Positions 21,660-32,837 of a DNA stretch of 64,000 nt are shown here, one piece after another (the stretch's first letter is position 1; every line of letters starts with the position of its first letter). A program made the translations under genes and the position numbers. The notes below the pieces were generated by a model. That model was not told the origin of the DNA. It saw nothing but the letters and a program-made list of their open reading frames with translations, and did no database searches. Origin of the DNA: Liriodendron chinense (taxonomy: Eukaryota > Streptophyta > Magnoliopsida > Magnoliales > Magnoliaceae); assembly GCA_003013855.2 (NCBI GenBank), contig ML058337.1, positions 2,418,001-2,482,000 of the forward strand, read 5' to 3'.

Positions 21660-22089
21660 GCTGTAATGATGATTCTTTTGCAATTTTGAAACGTGCTGTA
21701 ATGGATGTTGTAACAATATGTATATTATTGTAGCTCTGGGTTTATATTGTGCTTTTAGCCTGCTTGTCATTTTATTTGAGTGGAATGCAAATAGATTGTG
21801 CCGTTTGGAAAGGAACGTCCCCCTGTTAGGACTCAAACCTACACATGCGAACGAAGATGTAGCCGAGCCTTGGCTTAGGGCTTATCCCGATTTTTAATAG
21901 TCTCGAAAAGGTATGGCGTCCTGCTTGACGTGTCTTGAGCCTTAACGACCTTTCCGATACCTGTGCAAGCATAAAGTAGATTATTAGCATTTTGGGTTTA
22001 ATCATTGTGTGGTATCCTTTCTTTCGGTATCTACTTTATTACACTTTTCCTCTACTGGGGTGTTTACAACTTGAGATGATAAGCCTATG
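21660..22089 (+). other. Spacer between converging 3' ends in D
   Basis: 430 bp with no ORF. The plus-strand gene stops at 21659 and the minus-strand pol stops at 22090. T-rich stretches typical of 3' untranslated regions occur on both strands. The matching spacer in E (39680-40101) is 422 bp and clearly related. Confidence 0.7.
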
Positions 22090-23300
22090 TTAGGTGTAAT
22101 ATCTTTTCAAAAATCGGCCATTCACTAGCGAACTGATGCCTTGCCCTTTGCAATGTATTACACTGATAGGCTCCGTTGGAATATACTTCGTCGATGATGC
22201 AGACGGGATCCCATTTCGGGTCAAATTTACTTTTCGGTCCTTGGGTCGGTGCCGACGCTTCATCATTAGCACGAGATCACCCTTCTTGAATGATCTGCCC
22301 CTGACGCGTTTATCGTACGCGGCTGAGATTTGTTTCTGATATATTTCGAGCCTTTGTTGGGCGGCGAGCCTCTTTTCATCTAAATCATTGAGTTCGGCCA
22401 TTCTGATCTTGGCACTGTGCTCAGTTATCAGGGAGTGCCGGAGTGCTACTGGTAGTGACTCAACCTGTATTTCCATCGGGATCACAGCTTCCGTACCGTA
22501 TACTAGCGAGTAGGGTGTGGCTCGAGTAGCTGTGCGATGCGTAGTTCGATATGCCCATAATGCTTCGGGTAATCGTCTGTCCCAGCCCTTCTTATTTTCT
22601 GCCACTGTCTTTTTCAAAATCTTCACGATGGTCTTATTGAATGCCTCGGCCAATCCATTCGCAAGAGGGTAATAAGGCGACGAATAGCAATGCTTGATCT
22701 TGAATTTTGCGCACAGCTTGTCAATAATAGTGTTCTTGAAGGTGTCCCGTTGTCCGTGGTGATCCTCTCAGGGATACCATGTCGGTACAATATGGTGTGA
22801 CGAATGAAACCTTCGACATGTCTGGCTTTCACGTTTCTCAGGGCGACTGCCTCAGCCCATTTGGAGAAATAATCGGTCGCTGTAAGGATGTACTAATGCC
22901 CCTGGGAGGATGGCGGACTGATAGGCCCGATCACGTCCATGCCCCAGGCTGTGAAAGGCCAGGACATCACTGACTGATGCAATTCTTTCGGTGGTGAATG
23001 TATGATATTCGCGTGGATTTGGCACTGGTGACGTTTCTTGACATATTCTATCGCGTCTTTTGTCATTGCCGGCCAATAGTTACCCATGTGTCGTACGCGA
23101 TGATGTAAATTCTTCCTCCCTGATGAGCACCGCATTCTCCTCCGTGAGCTTCTTTCAGTGTATCACTTGCTTCATCTTGGCTTAGACACTGCAGCAATAC
23201 TCCCTCGTAGGATCGTTTGTAAAGTACGTCATTCTGGAGTACGAATGAATTGGCGCGTCTTCTGATTTGTGTGCGCATTTTGGGGTCCTCCGGTAGAAAT
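22090..23300 (-). pseudogene. Tat integrase, element D, broken
   Basis: Integrase joins the DNA copy to the genome. Zinc finger: HGGECGAH near 23130 and KKRHQCQ near 23025, where the first Cys of the CHQC pair is Arg (E keeps KKCHQCQ). Core: AWGMDVIGP near 22935, TDNGT near 22755, and AEAFNKTI near 22645 hold the D, D and E. The C-terminal part reads to the shared ending KRYYT at 22090. The frame changes at least three times between 23135 and 22620. Confidence 0.87.
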
Positions 23301-23439
23301 CCGTACTTTAGATAATCGATGAATGATTTTCTCCAATCATCTTCCTCTGTAATTTCGAAGCAAGCAAATAGGATTGGCGCTCAATTCTCCACTGCGCAAT
23401 GCGATTGTCGGTAGAATTCTTCTTTCTTCAATTGTTACC

Positions 23440-24610
23440 TGAAGCGGGCTACCCCCAGGGTTAGCCAAAGCAGCGGCTAAACTAGCAAGTGCATCTGCAC
23501 GTACATTCTCCTGTCTCAGTATATGTGAGATACTTGCTATTCCGAAACTGATCGAACATTGACTGCGCTTGATGGCAATAGGGCGATAACTCGGGTTTAC
23601 GGACTTCGTATTCTGTCGTCAGTTGTCCTGATGACAAGCCTAAAGTCACCATAGATACGTATTTCCTTGATCTGCATTTCCAGGGCTAACTGTAACCCGA
23701 TAATAAGAGCCTGGTACTCTGCTTCATTATTGGTGCATGCTGGGATTATTGTGAATGAATAGGGTAATAGGTCCCCTTGCAGGCTGACGAATATAACTCC
23801 TGCCCCTGACCCTATCGCTCTGGCTGTGCCGTCGAAATACATCTCCCAATGGCGTGCTTCATTAACTGCCATAACCTGATCATCTGGGAGGTCATATTCT
23901 ATTTCTTCACCACTTGCTACCGGATGTGCCGCTAGGAAGTCTGCAATTGCGTGCCCCTTGATAGCCCGAGCTGGCATGTATGTTAAGTCAAATTTCGACA
24001 AGAGAAGGGCCCACTTGGCCAATCGCCCAGACAACATGGGTCTGTTCATGAGAAACTTGAGGGGATCCGCTTTGGATATCAATGTTATCTGGTGAGAGAG
24101 ACAGTAATGTCTGAGTTTCTTGACTGCAAAGATTAATGCCAGACAGATCTTTTCAATCGCTGAGTAGTTAAACTTGGCTCCCACTAATGTGCGGCTCAGG
24201 TAGTAGAGTGCGCTTTCCTTTCCTTCTTCGTTCTTCTGGGCTAGGAGGGCTCCCAGTGAATTTTCGCCGACGGCAATGTAGAGGATTAGTGGCTCTCCTT
24301 TGATCGGTGCTGTGAGGACTGGAGACTTTTCGAGCAGGTCTTTCAGGGAGTCGAACGCTTTTTGACAAGCATCATCCCACTCAAACTGAACTCCTTTCTT
24401 GTTAAGACGTGAAAATGGCTGACAACGGCCTGATAAGTTCGAGATGAATCTTCTTAGATACACGACCCTGCCTTGGAAACTCTTCAGCTCTTTGAGATTC
24501 TTCGGGGGTGGCATCTCCCTGATTGCCTTAATCTTCGTCGGGTCGATTTCTATGCCTCGGTGTCTGATAACAAACCCCAAGAACTTGCCAAGGAAACTCC
24601 GAACGCGCAT
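23440..24610 (-). pseudogene. RT thumb, RNase H and second archaeal-like RNase H, element D
   Basis: A 337-residue frame (24610-23597) holds the end of RT, the gypsy RNase H (LYIAVGENSLGALLAQ, FNYSAIEK, LISKADPLKFL), then a second RNase H of the archaeal-like type. The second has catalytic residues in MYFDGTA, NNEAEYQAL and YGDFRLV. An extra RNase H after the first is a mark of the Tat lineage. The frame breaks after RLVI near 23630 and the domain continues in another frame to about 23440. Confidence 0.87.
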
Positions 24611-25404
24611 TTCAAAGGGTTCATACGGAGGCTTTTCTTCCTCAATCTTTGAAACACTTGCCGTAGATGCTCTCTATGCTGCTCATGTTCGGCCGACCTC
24701 ACTACCAGATCGTCTACGTAGCATTCGACGTGCTTATGCATCATGTCCTGGAAGATTACTTGCATCGCGCGCTGATATGTTGCCCCTGCATTCTTCAACC
24801 CGAACGGCATCACACGGTAGCTGTATATGCCTAGTGTCGTACAGAAGGCTATCGATTCTTCATCCTCTAGGGCCATACGAATCTGATTGTACCCCGAGTA
24901 ACCATCCATAAAGGACATCATTGAGTATCCTGTTGTGCTGTCGATCAGTAGTTCAGGGATAGGCAGTGGGAAATCATCTTTAGGGCATGCTTCGTTGAGG
25001 TTCCGAAAGTCTACGCAGACTCGGATCTGACCGCTCTTTTTCTTGACCGGCACAATATTTGAAATCCATCGTGGGTATTTGACTTCTCGGATGAATCTAG
25101 CTCGAATCAACTTCTCGACCTCTTCTTCGATTTTGGGTACTATGTCTGGATGGAATTGTCATTTGGGTTGTTTGACTGCCTTCTTCCCTTTCATGATGCC
25201 CAGCTTGTGCATCGCAATTGTCGGACTGAGCCCTGGCATTTCTGAGTATGTCCAAGCGAATATATCTTTGTTTTCTTTCAACAGCTGAATATATTTCCCC
25301 CTCTCTTCCGCTGGGACATTCTTGCTCAGATACGTGTTTCTAGGGTCCTCTGGGGTTCCCAGATTTATTTCTTCAAGCTCATCTATCAGTGGGCTGTCCC
25401 CCAT
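24550..25404 (-). pseudogene. pol: Tat reverse transcriptase, element D, broken
   Basis: Order on the minus strand: N-terminal region with KDIFAWTYSEMPGLSP (25270-25225), the VKKKSGQIRVCVDFRNLN block, KDDFPLP, FMDGYSGYNQI, YRVMPFGLKNAGATYQR and the catalytic YVDD (24709-24720). An in-frame TGA at 25157-25159 replaces the CGA Arg codon seen in E, a C-to-T change. A frameshift near 24600 passes the reading to the next frame. Confidence 0.9.
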
Positions 25405-26220
25405 CCTCTATCTGCGCGAGTGCGGCACTAGGTTGGATGACGTCGGCTACTTCTTGTAGCTGCACCTCTTCTGTGGGACTGATTGTCACCATGTTGACAT
25501 GTTTAATTTTCATCTTTGCCCCTAACCCCTCTCTTCCTTGGTAAGCTTCAGTGTTTTCTTCGAATGGGGCTAACATTCTACCATTCGAGGCTGATTCTGA
25601 GTAACAGAAGCCCATATTCTTCATGATGTTACGGTTGGCTTCACTGTATCTTCCCTTTTCTATCGGTTGGGGTAGCAGGGGTGATTTTTTGGCCTCGTCC
25701 TTGGACTGCACAGGTTCATTCGCCACTGAATAAAATTTGATTTCTTTCTTTGTATTGGCTACTTAATGGTACCACAAACTAGGCTAGGAGCTCTTAGGAA
25801 AGGTTTAACTCTTCCTATTTTCGGTACTGGCATGTTGAAGCTAGATTTGAGCACACTCATGTGCTGATTCGATATCATCTCTAGGACGGACTGCCCTGGC
25901 TGTCGCAAGTGTTTCGGGATTATATAAAATTTCTTGGTAGTCCCTTGAGGCTCTTCGACTGACTGACTTGCGGTTTCTTTCTGAGTAATGAACTGAGGTT
26001 TGCCTCTCTGTTCAAACTTGTTGACTCTAGGTTTTGCTCCTTGCCCTTTCTGTGTTACATCAGGCTTCTTTTTGACCTCTCTTTCGTCGACCAGGTCATA
26101 GTATCGGGCATCGGCCAAGAATGATTCCGCGATCGTATACGGCTTTGGGTCTGCTGCCACTCTATACTGAACTCCCTCTCTGTTGTATTTGAAGCACTGA
26201 TAAGTTGAGGGAATGTACAC
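25379..26220 (-). pseudogene. Linker between protease and RT, element D
   Basis: Two frames (26220-25759 and 25726-25379) with the Tat-typical STYQCFKY start, a conserved NQHMSVLKSSFNMP segment also found in E (52900-52950), and NIMKNMGFCYSES. No enzyme motif is visible. The region is part of the polyprotein. Confidence 0.7.
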
Positions 26221-27046
26221 GGTTCTGATGGAGCCATGGCTTCCCTAACAAAAGATTATATGTTGTTACTGCGTCGATTACTTGGCACGTTACTTTCGTC
26301 TTTAGCTCTTCAATTTCTAGCATCACGGTGATCGACCCCAGAGTGCGCTGGCTATCTTGATTAAACCCTTGAATAACCATGGTGCTGGGACGCAGGACTG
26401 ACGGTCTGTGGCCCAACCGCTGCAGTGTTTTCAACGACATGATGTTTACTGCGGACCCATCGTCAAGCATACATCGCTTAACTTCTATGTCTCTAATCGT
26501 CCCCATAACCATCAAAGGGCGATTGTGGTCTGTTGCTTCAATCATGCGGTCTTCTTCGGAGAATGTGATTACAGATGGGTGATCTATCTGCATTGCTTGC
26601 TGAATCGGTGCATTTCCTTTCCAAAACTTATCTGGATCGTTCATTTCTGTTTCAATTTCTGTCATCATCACTTCTCTGACTTCACTGTCTAGCAGCGCGT
26701 TGATCAACATCTCCCTATATACTTTTGAGAGACACAAGGCGTCGTATATGCTCAAGCGAGCCGGGACCTTTCGCAGGTGTGACACGACATCATATGCTAC
26801 TGGTGCTGCCCCTTGTCTTGGCTCTGGCCGACTGGACATGGCCTCAACAACTTTCTCTTTCAGCTTCTGCCCCTGGGGCCTCGTTGGTGGTATATCCGAG
26901 TTTCCATCTCCTTGCATCGGGTCGACTGGTTCTGACCGAACGCATTCCGGCATTTGCCTTCCGGATCGGAGGATGACGGCATTGACTTCTTCTTTACCTG
27001 CCCGTAATGTCTCTCCCGTTGATGGTTGTTCTGTGAATGATACCAT
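26162..27046 (-). pseudogene. Tat aspartic protease region, element D
   Basis: A 294-residue frame. The N-terminal half has EEVNAVILRSGRQMP and a conserved block on which the protease follows. Active-site region: RCMLDDGSAVNIM near 26440-26475, then a hydrophobic strand and LLGKPWLH near 26235-26260. The matching segment in E (53677-53390) has the same LDDGSAINIM. The frame moves to the linker by overlap near 26200, which may be a frameshift lesion. Confidence 0.82.
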
Positions 27047-28744
27047 CGCACAATGTACCTGAGCCTCTATAAGTCGGCTCTTCTCTTGGCTATCCTTCTT
27101 TCTCGTCCCTTTCCTCTTGCGGTTGAGGAGTCTTTTTCAATTCTCGAGCCTTTTCCGGCTGCTAACCAAAGTCTAGGGTTCTTCAGGTTCAGGGAACGGG
27201 ACGTGCAATTGGATGCTTTCGTCTAAGGGGAAGGCTGAAACTACCCCAGATGTTTCCTTCGTTGTTGTTTCTGGTGACTTCATACTGATCACCCCTTGGT
27301 TGATCAAACCTTGTATTCTTCCCTTTAGACTAAAACAATCTTCTATCTTGTGGCTCAGACACCGATGGTATTACAATACCGAGGATCATTCACCTTCCCA
27401 ACTTCGTGTGGCCGAATCGGTTCTGGTAAGCGGATTACATTTTCCTCCACTAGTTGCTCCATGATGGGGATCAGATCGGCCATGTCGAAGGTGTATGGGC
27501 CGTTGGCTCTTTCTCTCTCGGCTATTGTTATTCTTTGAGAAACGTAAGGCCTCTTGCCTTTGTCTTGGGTAGGCGTTGCTTTCGTGTCTGTCTTGGGATC
27601 TACGGCGGGTCGCTTACGGTCTATCATACCTTTGCCTTTGTTTATATCGTGCGCTTCTGCGACTCTTACTCATTCTCTTCTTTGCCTTTCGGGCCTGAAG
27701 TTCACCCGTGCTACGGCTTCTTCTACCAGGTTGCTTTGGTGGCCAGTTCTCGAAAAGAGTGAAAACTATTCCCCGATAATCCGTATGATATCATTGGGTC
27801 TAGGGCTCGCATACACATCTTCATCTGTTCTTTCTCACTAGGCAGCTCTTGGCATTGAGCTCGGTCCATGAATTTTTCACAGGTTCGCCCTGTCTCTGTC
27901 TGATCAAGGCCAGATCTGTGACTGACGTTTCCCTCTTTGTAGAGAAGAATTTCGAGATAAAACTGTCTCTCATCTGCTCCCACGATCTCACCGATCCGAC
28001 TGGTAGTGACATGTACCATTGGAAAGCTTTCCCCGTCAGCGTCGACCCGAATAGCCGTATACAATACTGTGGGACGGCTGACCAATTCCCCAGTGCTGTG
28101 AGGAAGTGAGTAATATGCTCCTCCGGCGATCCACTACCGTCGAATTTTACGAAATCCGGACATCTGAAGTTGACCGGAAACGATATTTCTTCTATCTCCA
28201 GTGGGTATGGAACTTGATATTTATACCTAATTCCTCTTTCCTTCTCTGTCTCTTATCGCATGAGACTTGTGATCGTTTGCGACAGTTCCTCTCTCGACAT
28301 TTGCACAGTCGGGACTGGTACTCGCTCCGTTGGAACTCTTCTGGCCTGGGTAAGTTATTCGGCGTTGGCTGGCTCTTCCGCTGCCCCGTGACATTCTTCG
28401 GCTAATGGGCGCGTAGGTGGTACGAGACTTCTGGTAGCATTCTAGGCTATCAAAGTGGTCAATGCTTCCTGAATTATCCTCATTCGTTTATTCGTTTCCC
28501 GATTGGCCTGAACTAATCTATCGATCTGATCTTGGACTGTAGGAAATTCTTCTGCTTCATACGATCCCTCTTCTGCCTCTGCTACTTGAACCATTGCGAT
28601 CAGCACTGGTCAGACCTTCTAAACCTGCCCCTGTCCTGGCTTGAGAACTGTCATGGGCTTGGAGCTCTTCACAATTGTGGTCCCAGTCGACTTACGTATG
28701 ACACAGGTGGTCCTGAACAATGGTGGAAACTGTTCGATCGTCAT
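27047..28744 (-). pseudogene. gag: Tat gag, element D, heavily broken
   Basis: The start MTIEQFPPL at 28744 is supported by the parallel MTVEQFLPL in E. Capsid-like block: FQWYMSLP, SWEQMRDSFISKFFSTK and LIRQRQGEPV (28020-27870), split over two frames. An atypical zinc motif C-x2-H-x4-H-x4-C lies at about 27380-27335, across a frameshift; this form is usual in Tat gag. Stops occur near 28620. The counterpart in E (54881-55588) is better preserved. Confidence 0.82.
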
Positions 28745-29391
28745 CACAGGCACCGAGGACCCAGTTGATGCGACCTGACTGCTGATAGAGATCTTCTGCC
28801 CTTGTTTTGACTGTCATCATCTTCTGATCATGGGGCGAGGTCTCGCAAGGTTCACCTTCTTATGTGCGGCTAAGATGGCTGCTTTCTTCTGCTCTTTCTT
28901 CTATCGGTGCGTTTCGACCAACTGCTATCCTGAGTTGCCAATACTTGTCGTGGTTGGGGTGAAGCGAGGGAAGCTGAAGCCCCCGGCTGCAAGGAAGGTG
29001 CACAAACTGTTCGTTGAGCATGCCATTTCTTCTGTCTTTCCTAGTATCTTGCTAATTCTGCTGTGTCATAAAAATCATTAGAACAGTTCACAAGTGCGGT
29101 CGGGAGTATGAGCCCATCGATCGCAGTGCATAAACCGACAAAAATAAGCAAGACGGAGACAAATACGTGTAGTTGTGGAAATTTGTGGCTTTGAAAACCT
29201 TTTTAAAGCGTCTATTGCCTTAGAGATGAAGGGAAGAACGTTCCCGTTGAGAGTTGCAAGTTTGACGCCCGAGGCGCGCCGAAACATTACGCCTCGCAAT
29301 AGCCTTCCTATGCTCAAGTTCGTGTTTGTGAGTAATTGATCTTAGAGTGTTCCTATATTCAGATATAACCAGAGATCCTGGTATAGTTCGA
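28745..29391 (-). other. Leader between primer site and gag, element D
   Basis: No supportable ORF. Related in sequence to 59923-60565 of E, including short shared blocks near GCTGCTTTCTTCTGCTCTTT. It could hold packaging signals, but none can be identified by eye. Confidence 0.6.
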
Positions 29392-29409
29392 TCCCCAGCA
29401 GAGTCGTCA
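29392..29409 (-). promoter_or_regulatory. Primer binding site, element D
   Basis: On the minus strand TGACGACTCTGCTGGGGA lies three bases after the LTR end AACA. E has TGGCGACTCTGCTGGGGA. This is the tRNA-Arg-like type reported for Ogre/Tat elements. D has one G-to-A change near its start. Confidence 0.85.
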
Positions 29410-30389
29410 GTTTGTTAGGAACTAGAAAAATGGATCGCAATGACATTTTCTGAAATGTGGTGTTTTGTTGCTCTGGGGTTTTGAATAATAGAAACACTCA
29501 TAGATAATCACAAGCATTCACAAAAGTACACAAGAGGAGATATCGCAAGGCGAATTTTATTCCAGAGATCCTAAGATCTTATACATTCCAGGCCGTGATC
29601 TGGCACGAGTCCTTAATTACATCGAATGATCGATGACCCTTGATTAAAAGGCAAAAGACTAGTCAGCGGGGACTATGGTCTCAGAGTTCACGGTCGTGGA
29701 GACCTGTGTTTGTGTGGTCGTAGAGACCTGTATTTGTATGGTCACTGAGACCTGTATTTATATGGTCACTGAGACCTGTATTTGTTGTGTTCTGTTATGG
29801 ACTGATCCATCTTTGTACGAGTCGAATGTCTATGTCTCATGTTTTGACCGGAGATCCAGGCTGAGACTGTCAGGGTTTATAGCCGGGAAGGACGACTCTG
29901 GGCTCGTGCCTGTCAATGTATGGACAGGTGACCTCGGGAAGTCCATTCCACAGTTGTGTGTACCTAAGCAGCTCAACCAGCGGATGTCGTTTAGATGGGT
30001 AGGGCATTGACTGTTCTTAAGTGTTAGTCTTTAAAAAATTGTGTGTGATAGTTTAAAACTCTCCTGGTATGGTTTATCGTGTTAACCATAGTCCCCTTTG
30101 CTTAGTCCGGGCCTGAATCCGGGTCATATTATGATAGTACATCTGATGATGATACATCAGTAAGATTCTGGGCACTGGCAGCCTCTTTTCGAGAAGTTAC
30201 TTCGTTCATCTCGTTGGATCGGATCGGGCTCCGAAGGCTTGCATTCTGCTCATTGGGTGGCTCGGATGAGTTATTTGACTGCTCCGTTACGTCCGGAATG
30301 CTCGAAATACCCAAGATAGGCCAAACGGGGCTCGAAAACATCATAAAATGAAGATTTGAAGGTGCTGAAATGATTGTTCGAAGTGCTGA

Positions 30390-30908
30390 TTTTTATGATC
30401 CGCTGGCCTGATTTTACTGATGCGCTGGGGCCAGTGCGTCCAAAAATGATTGTTAAAAATGTTCTATTTTACTGATCCGTTGACCGATTTTTGTGATGTG
30501 CTGGGGCCTAGTGCGTCCAAAAATGATTGTTAAAAATGTTCTATTTTACTAATCCGCTGGCCGGTTTTTGTGATGCGTTGGGGCCAGTGCGTCCAAAAAT
30601 GACTTCTTTTGAAGATGTGTATTTTTCTGATCCGCTGAGGTATTTTAGTGACGCGCTGGGGCCAGTGCGTCCAAAATTGACTTCGTTTTGGAATGTTTAT
30701 ATTTCTGATCCGCTGAGGTATTTTAGTGACGCGCTGGGACCAGTGCGTCCAAAATTGACTTCGTTTTGGAATGTTTATATTTCTGATCCGCTGAGGTATT
30801 TTAGTGACGCGCTGGGACCAGTGCGTCCAAAATTGACTTCGTTTTGGAATGTTTATATTTCTGATCTGCTGAGGTATTTTAGTGACGCGCTGGGGCCAGT
30901 GCGTTGGT
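30390..30908 (-). repeat. Seven 78-bp repeats in LTR D (right)
   Basis: Units begin at about 30395, 30471, 30549, 30627, 30705, 30783 and 30861. Units 4 to 7 are nearly identical to each other, which shows recent expansion. The left LTR has five. Confidence 0.9.
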
Positions 30909-31143
30909 AAAATAAGCTGGTTCAAAGTATTTCGCGATGCGCTACTACACTTGTATGTTTTTAGGTTCTCCACCAGACCTGTTGTGGTGGGAAGTGGGAT
31001 TTCCGGTGATCGACGAAGGGTTTTCGGTGGTCAGAAAAAGGGATTCCAGCGAGGGATTCCGACGAGCTCAAAAACCTAAAGCTCTCTCCTTCTCTCGATT
31101 CTTTTCGATTCCTTCGATTCTTTTTTAATGAGGCGAGGGGGGG

Positions 31144-31151
31144 TATTTATA
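31144..31151 (-). promoter_or_regulatory. TATA box, 5' LTR of D
   Basis: TATAAATA on the minus strand, about 1.7 kb before the primer site. The 48-bp hairpin array lies upstream (U3) and the 78-bp array downstream. Confidence 0.68.
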
Positions 31152-31727
31152 GCCGAAGTCAGCCAATAGGAGACCTGCCACGTGTAGTGCGTCGAGAAAA
31201 TGGGTTGGCGTGTCGAGAACTGCTCATAAGTCGGGAACTGCTCGCGACAAGCTGCTCGCATATTAAGATGTGACGCCTTCTAATGCTACGAGAAGGACTG
31301 CTCGCAGGGATCAGGACGTCGGCTCGAAGACTAGGTAACTGTGCGCCGTATATATCTAATATACGATCCGCGAGCAGATGATCTCGAGAGTCGAATAGAG
31401 CTGCTCGCAAGATCAGGACAGTCGTGATGATATACGATCACCGCTATTTCGACTATAACACTAAATTTCATGATGCGCTGGGGTATTTTAGTGACGCGTT
31501 GACCTACTCGTGTTTTGTAAAATTGGGTTTTGCGAAACGGAGGGCTTGTGGGGCCCGCTTTGCGATGGAAGTCGATGCACTGGCTCTATTTCTTCCTGAT
31601 TGAGGTAACCCTCCCAAATTTGTAGGGTTCTGATCATGATGACCGGTGGGGTCCACCATTGGCTCAATTTTCCATTTTTGGTCTGTTGTAGACAAATTTG
31701 GCTTTTAAAGAGAAGTAAGGAATCGCG

Positions 31728-32036
31728 GTCGCGTCTCCAAGATGCGACCAGCCCTGCTTGCGCTCGACGAAAGGGGTCGCATTTCCAAAATGCGACCACC
31801 CCGGCTCGTGCTCGACGAAAGGGGTCACATTTCCGAAATGCGACCAGCCCGACTCGTGCTCGATGAAAGGGGTCGCATTTTCTAAAATGCGAGTAGCCCG
31901 GCTCGTGCTCAACGAAAGGGGTCGCATTTCCAAAATGCGACCAGCCCGGCTCGTGCGCGCCGAAAGGGGTCGCATTTCCGAAATGCCACCAGCCCGGATC
32001 GTTTATCGTCGAAGGGGTCGCACTCAGAATGCGAGC
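31728..32036 (-). repeat. 48-bp hairpin repeats in U3 of LTR D (right)
   Basis: Same array as at 14752-15060, about six and a half units with the GGTCGCATTT/AAATGCGACC core. The copy number is equal in both LTRs, unlike the 78-bp array. Confidence 0.88.
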
Positions 32037-32218
32037 ACTTAACAGCTCCCGACATATGAGCGGTCGCGGTTTCTGATCTCGGGCATGGATGGTTCTAGTG
32101 TGATGTCTGTGGTGATTTTCGCCGCGATTTCCGATGCACTGGCCCTGAATCTAATCAGGTGATGATTTGGGCACTCATAATCATTGTTTCGAATACCTTG
32201 ACTTTTGGGACCCCAACA

Positions 32219-32223
32219 CCATC
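32219..32223. repeat. Target site duplication of element D (right copy)
   Basis: CCATC directly after the LTR end, pairing with 12585-12589. Confidence 0.9.
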
Positions 32224-32837
32224 CAACCTCCCCCTATCAATATACCAAGAAAATGCAATAGACTCATCAATATAGTACTAATAGACTCAAATTGGGCATG
32301 TTGCCCGAATCATCCATCCTCCAAAAAATCAGATTTTCATATAAAAAGCGCATTCTTACATGATTTTTGGAGATGGATATAGATGATAGTCCAACTGGTA
32401 TGGACTAATAACATGAGTCAATGGTGTATATAGCCCAAGCGGCTAGTCTCACTCAATGAATAGTCAATAAGGCGCAAGACTCAAAGCGAATATAACTTAA
32501 AAGCACAAATATATATCAAGAAAAAGATCACTTATCTCAAAAAGATATATCAATATAGCTCGACATGTGATGACATAAAGAGATATAACTGTGAAGCTCA
32601 AGAAAGATGAAAATCCAAACAAGTGATGCCATAACTAGATATGACTGGAAAGCTCAAACATCAAATGGTCTAACAGTCATCTAAAATGTATAAATACAAA
32701 ACAAGACAAGCGACAAGTGTCTTGGTCACCCAAAAAGATACTCCTGACCAAGACACATGATACAACAGATAATGATGCTAGAAATCAGTCCCGTCGCCCA
32801 AATCTGGTGGCGGTGCATCGCCACGAGTAGCTCGCTC
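32224..32837 (-). other. Non-coding part of element F between D and ORF2
   Basis: A/T-rich, no ORF. It holds a GGGC/GCCC mini-hairpin at 32294-32306 of the family seen at 11561-12581, which supports its being the same element as the left fragment. Confidence 0.65.

Larger units (their letters stand above)
12590..32218 (-). mobile_element. Element D: complete-length Tat-lineage Ty3/gypsy element with antisense gene
   Basis: 19,629 bp bounded by two LTRs and CCATC duplications. Sense is minus: 5' LTR (32218-29413), primer site, leader, gag, protease, linker, RT, two RNase H domains, integrase (ending 22090). A plus-strand plant mobile domain gene (16440-21659) and the 3' LTR (15240-12590) follow. 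The second, archaeal-like RNase H and the YVDD RT with KDDFPLP are Tat hallmarks. Large size, long LTRs and a tRNA-Arg-like primer site fit the Ogre/Tat group. Antisense extra ORFs have been described for Tat elements. All genes carry stops or frameshifts. Confidence 0.93.
29413..32218 (-). repeat. 5' LTR of element D (right copy)
   Basis: 2806 bp, TGTTAGGAAC to GACCCCAACA on the plus strand. It has the same internal order as the left copy: 24-bp repeats (29692-29787), 78-bp array, TATA box, 48-bp hairpin array. Confidence 0.92.

Noticed and set aside
30527..30973. 127- and 147-residue repeat ORFs on both strands
   Set aside because: Created by the 78-bp LTR array (78 is a multiple of 3). 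The left LTR, with fewer units, lacks them.
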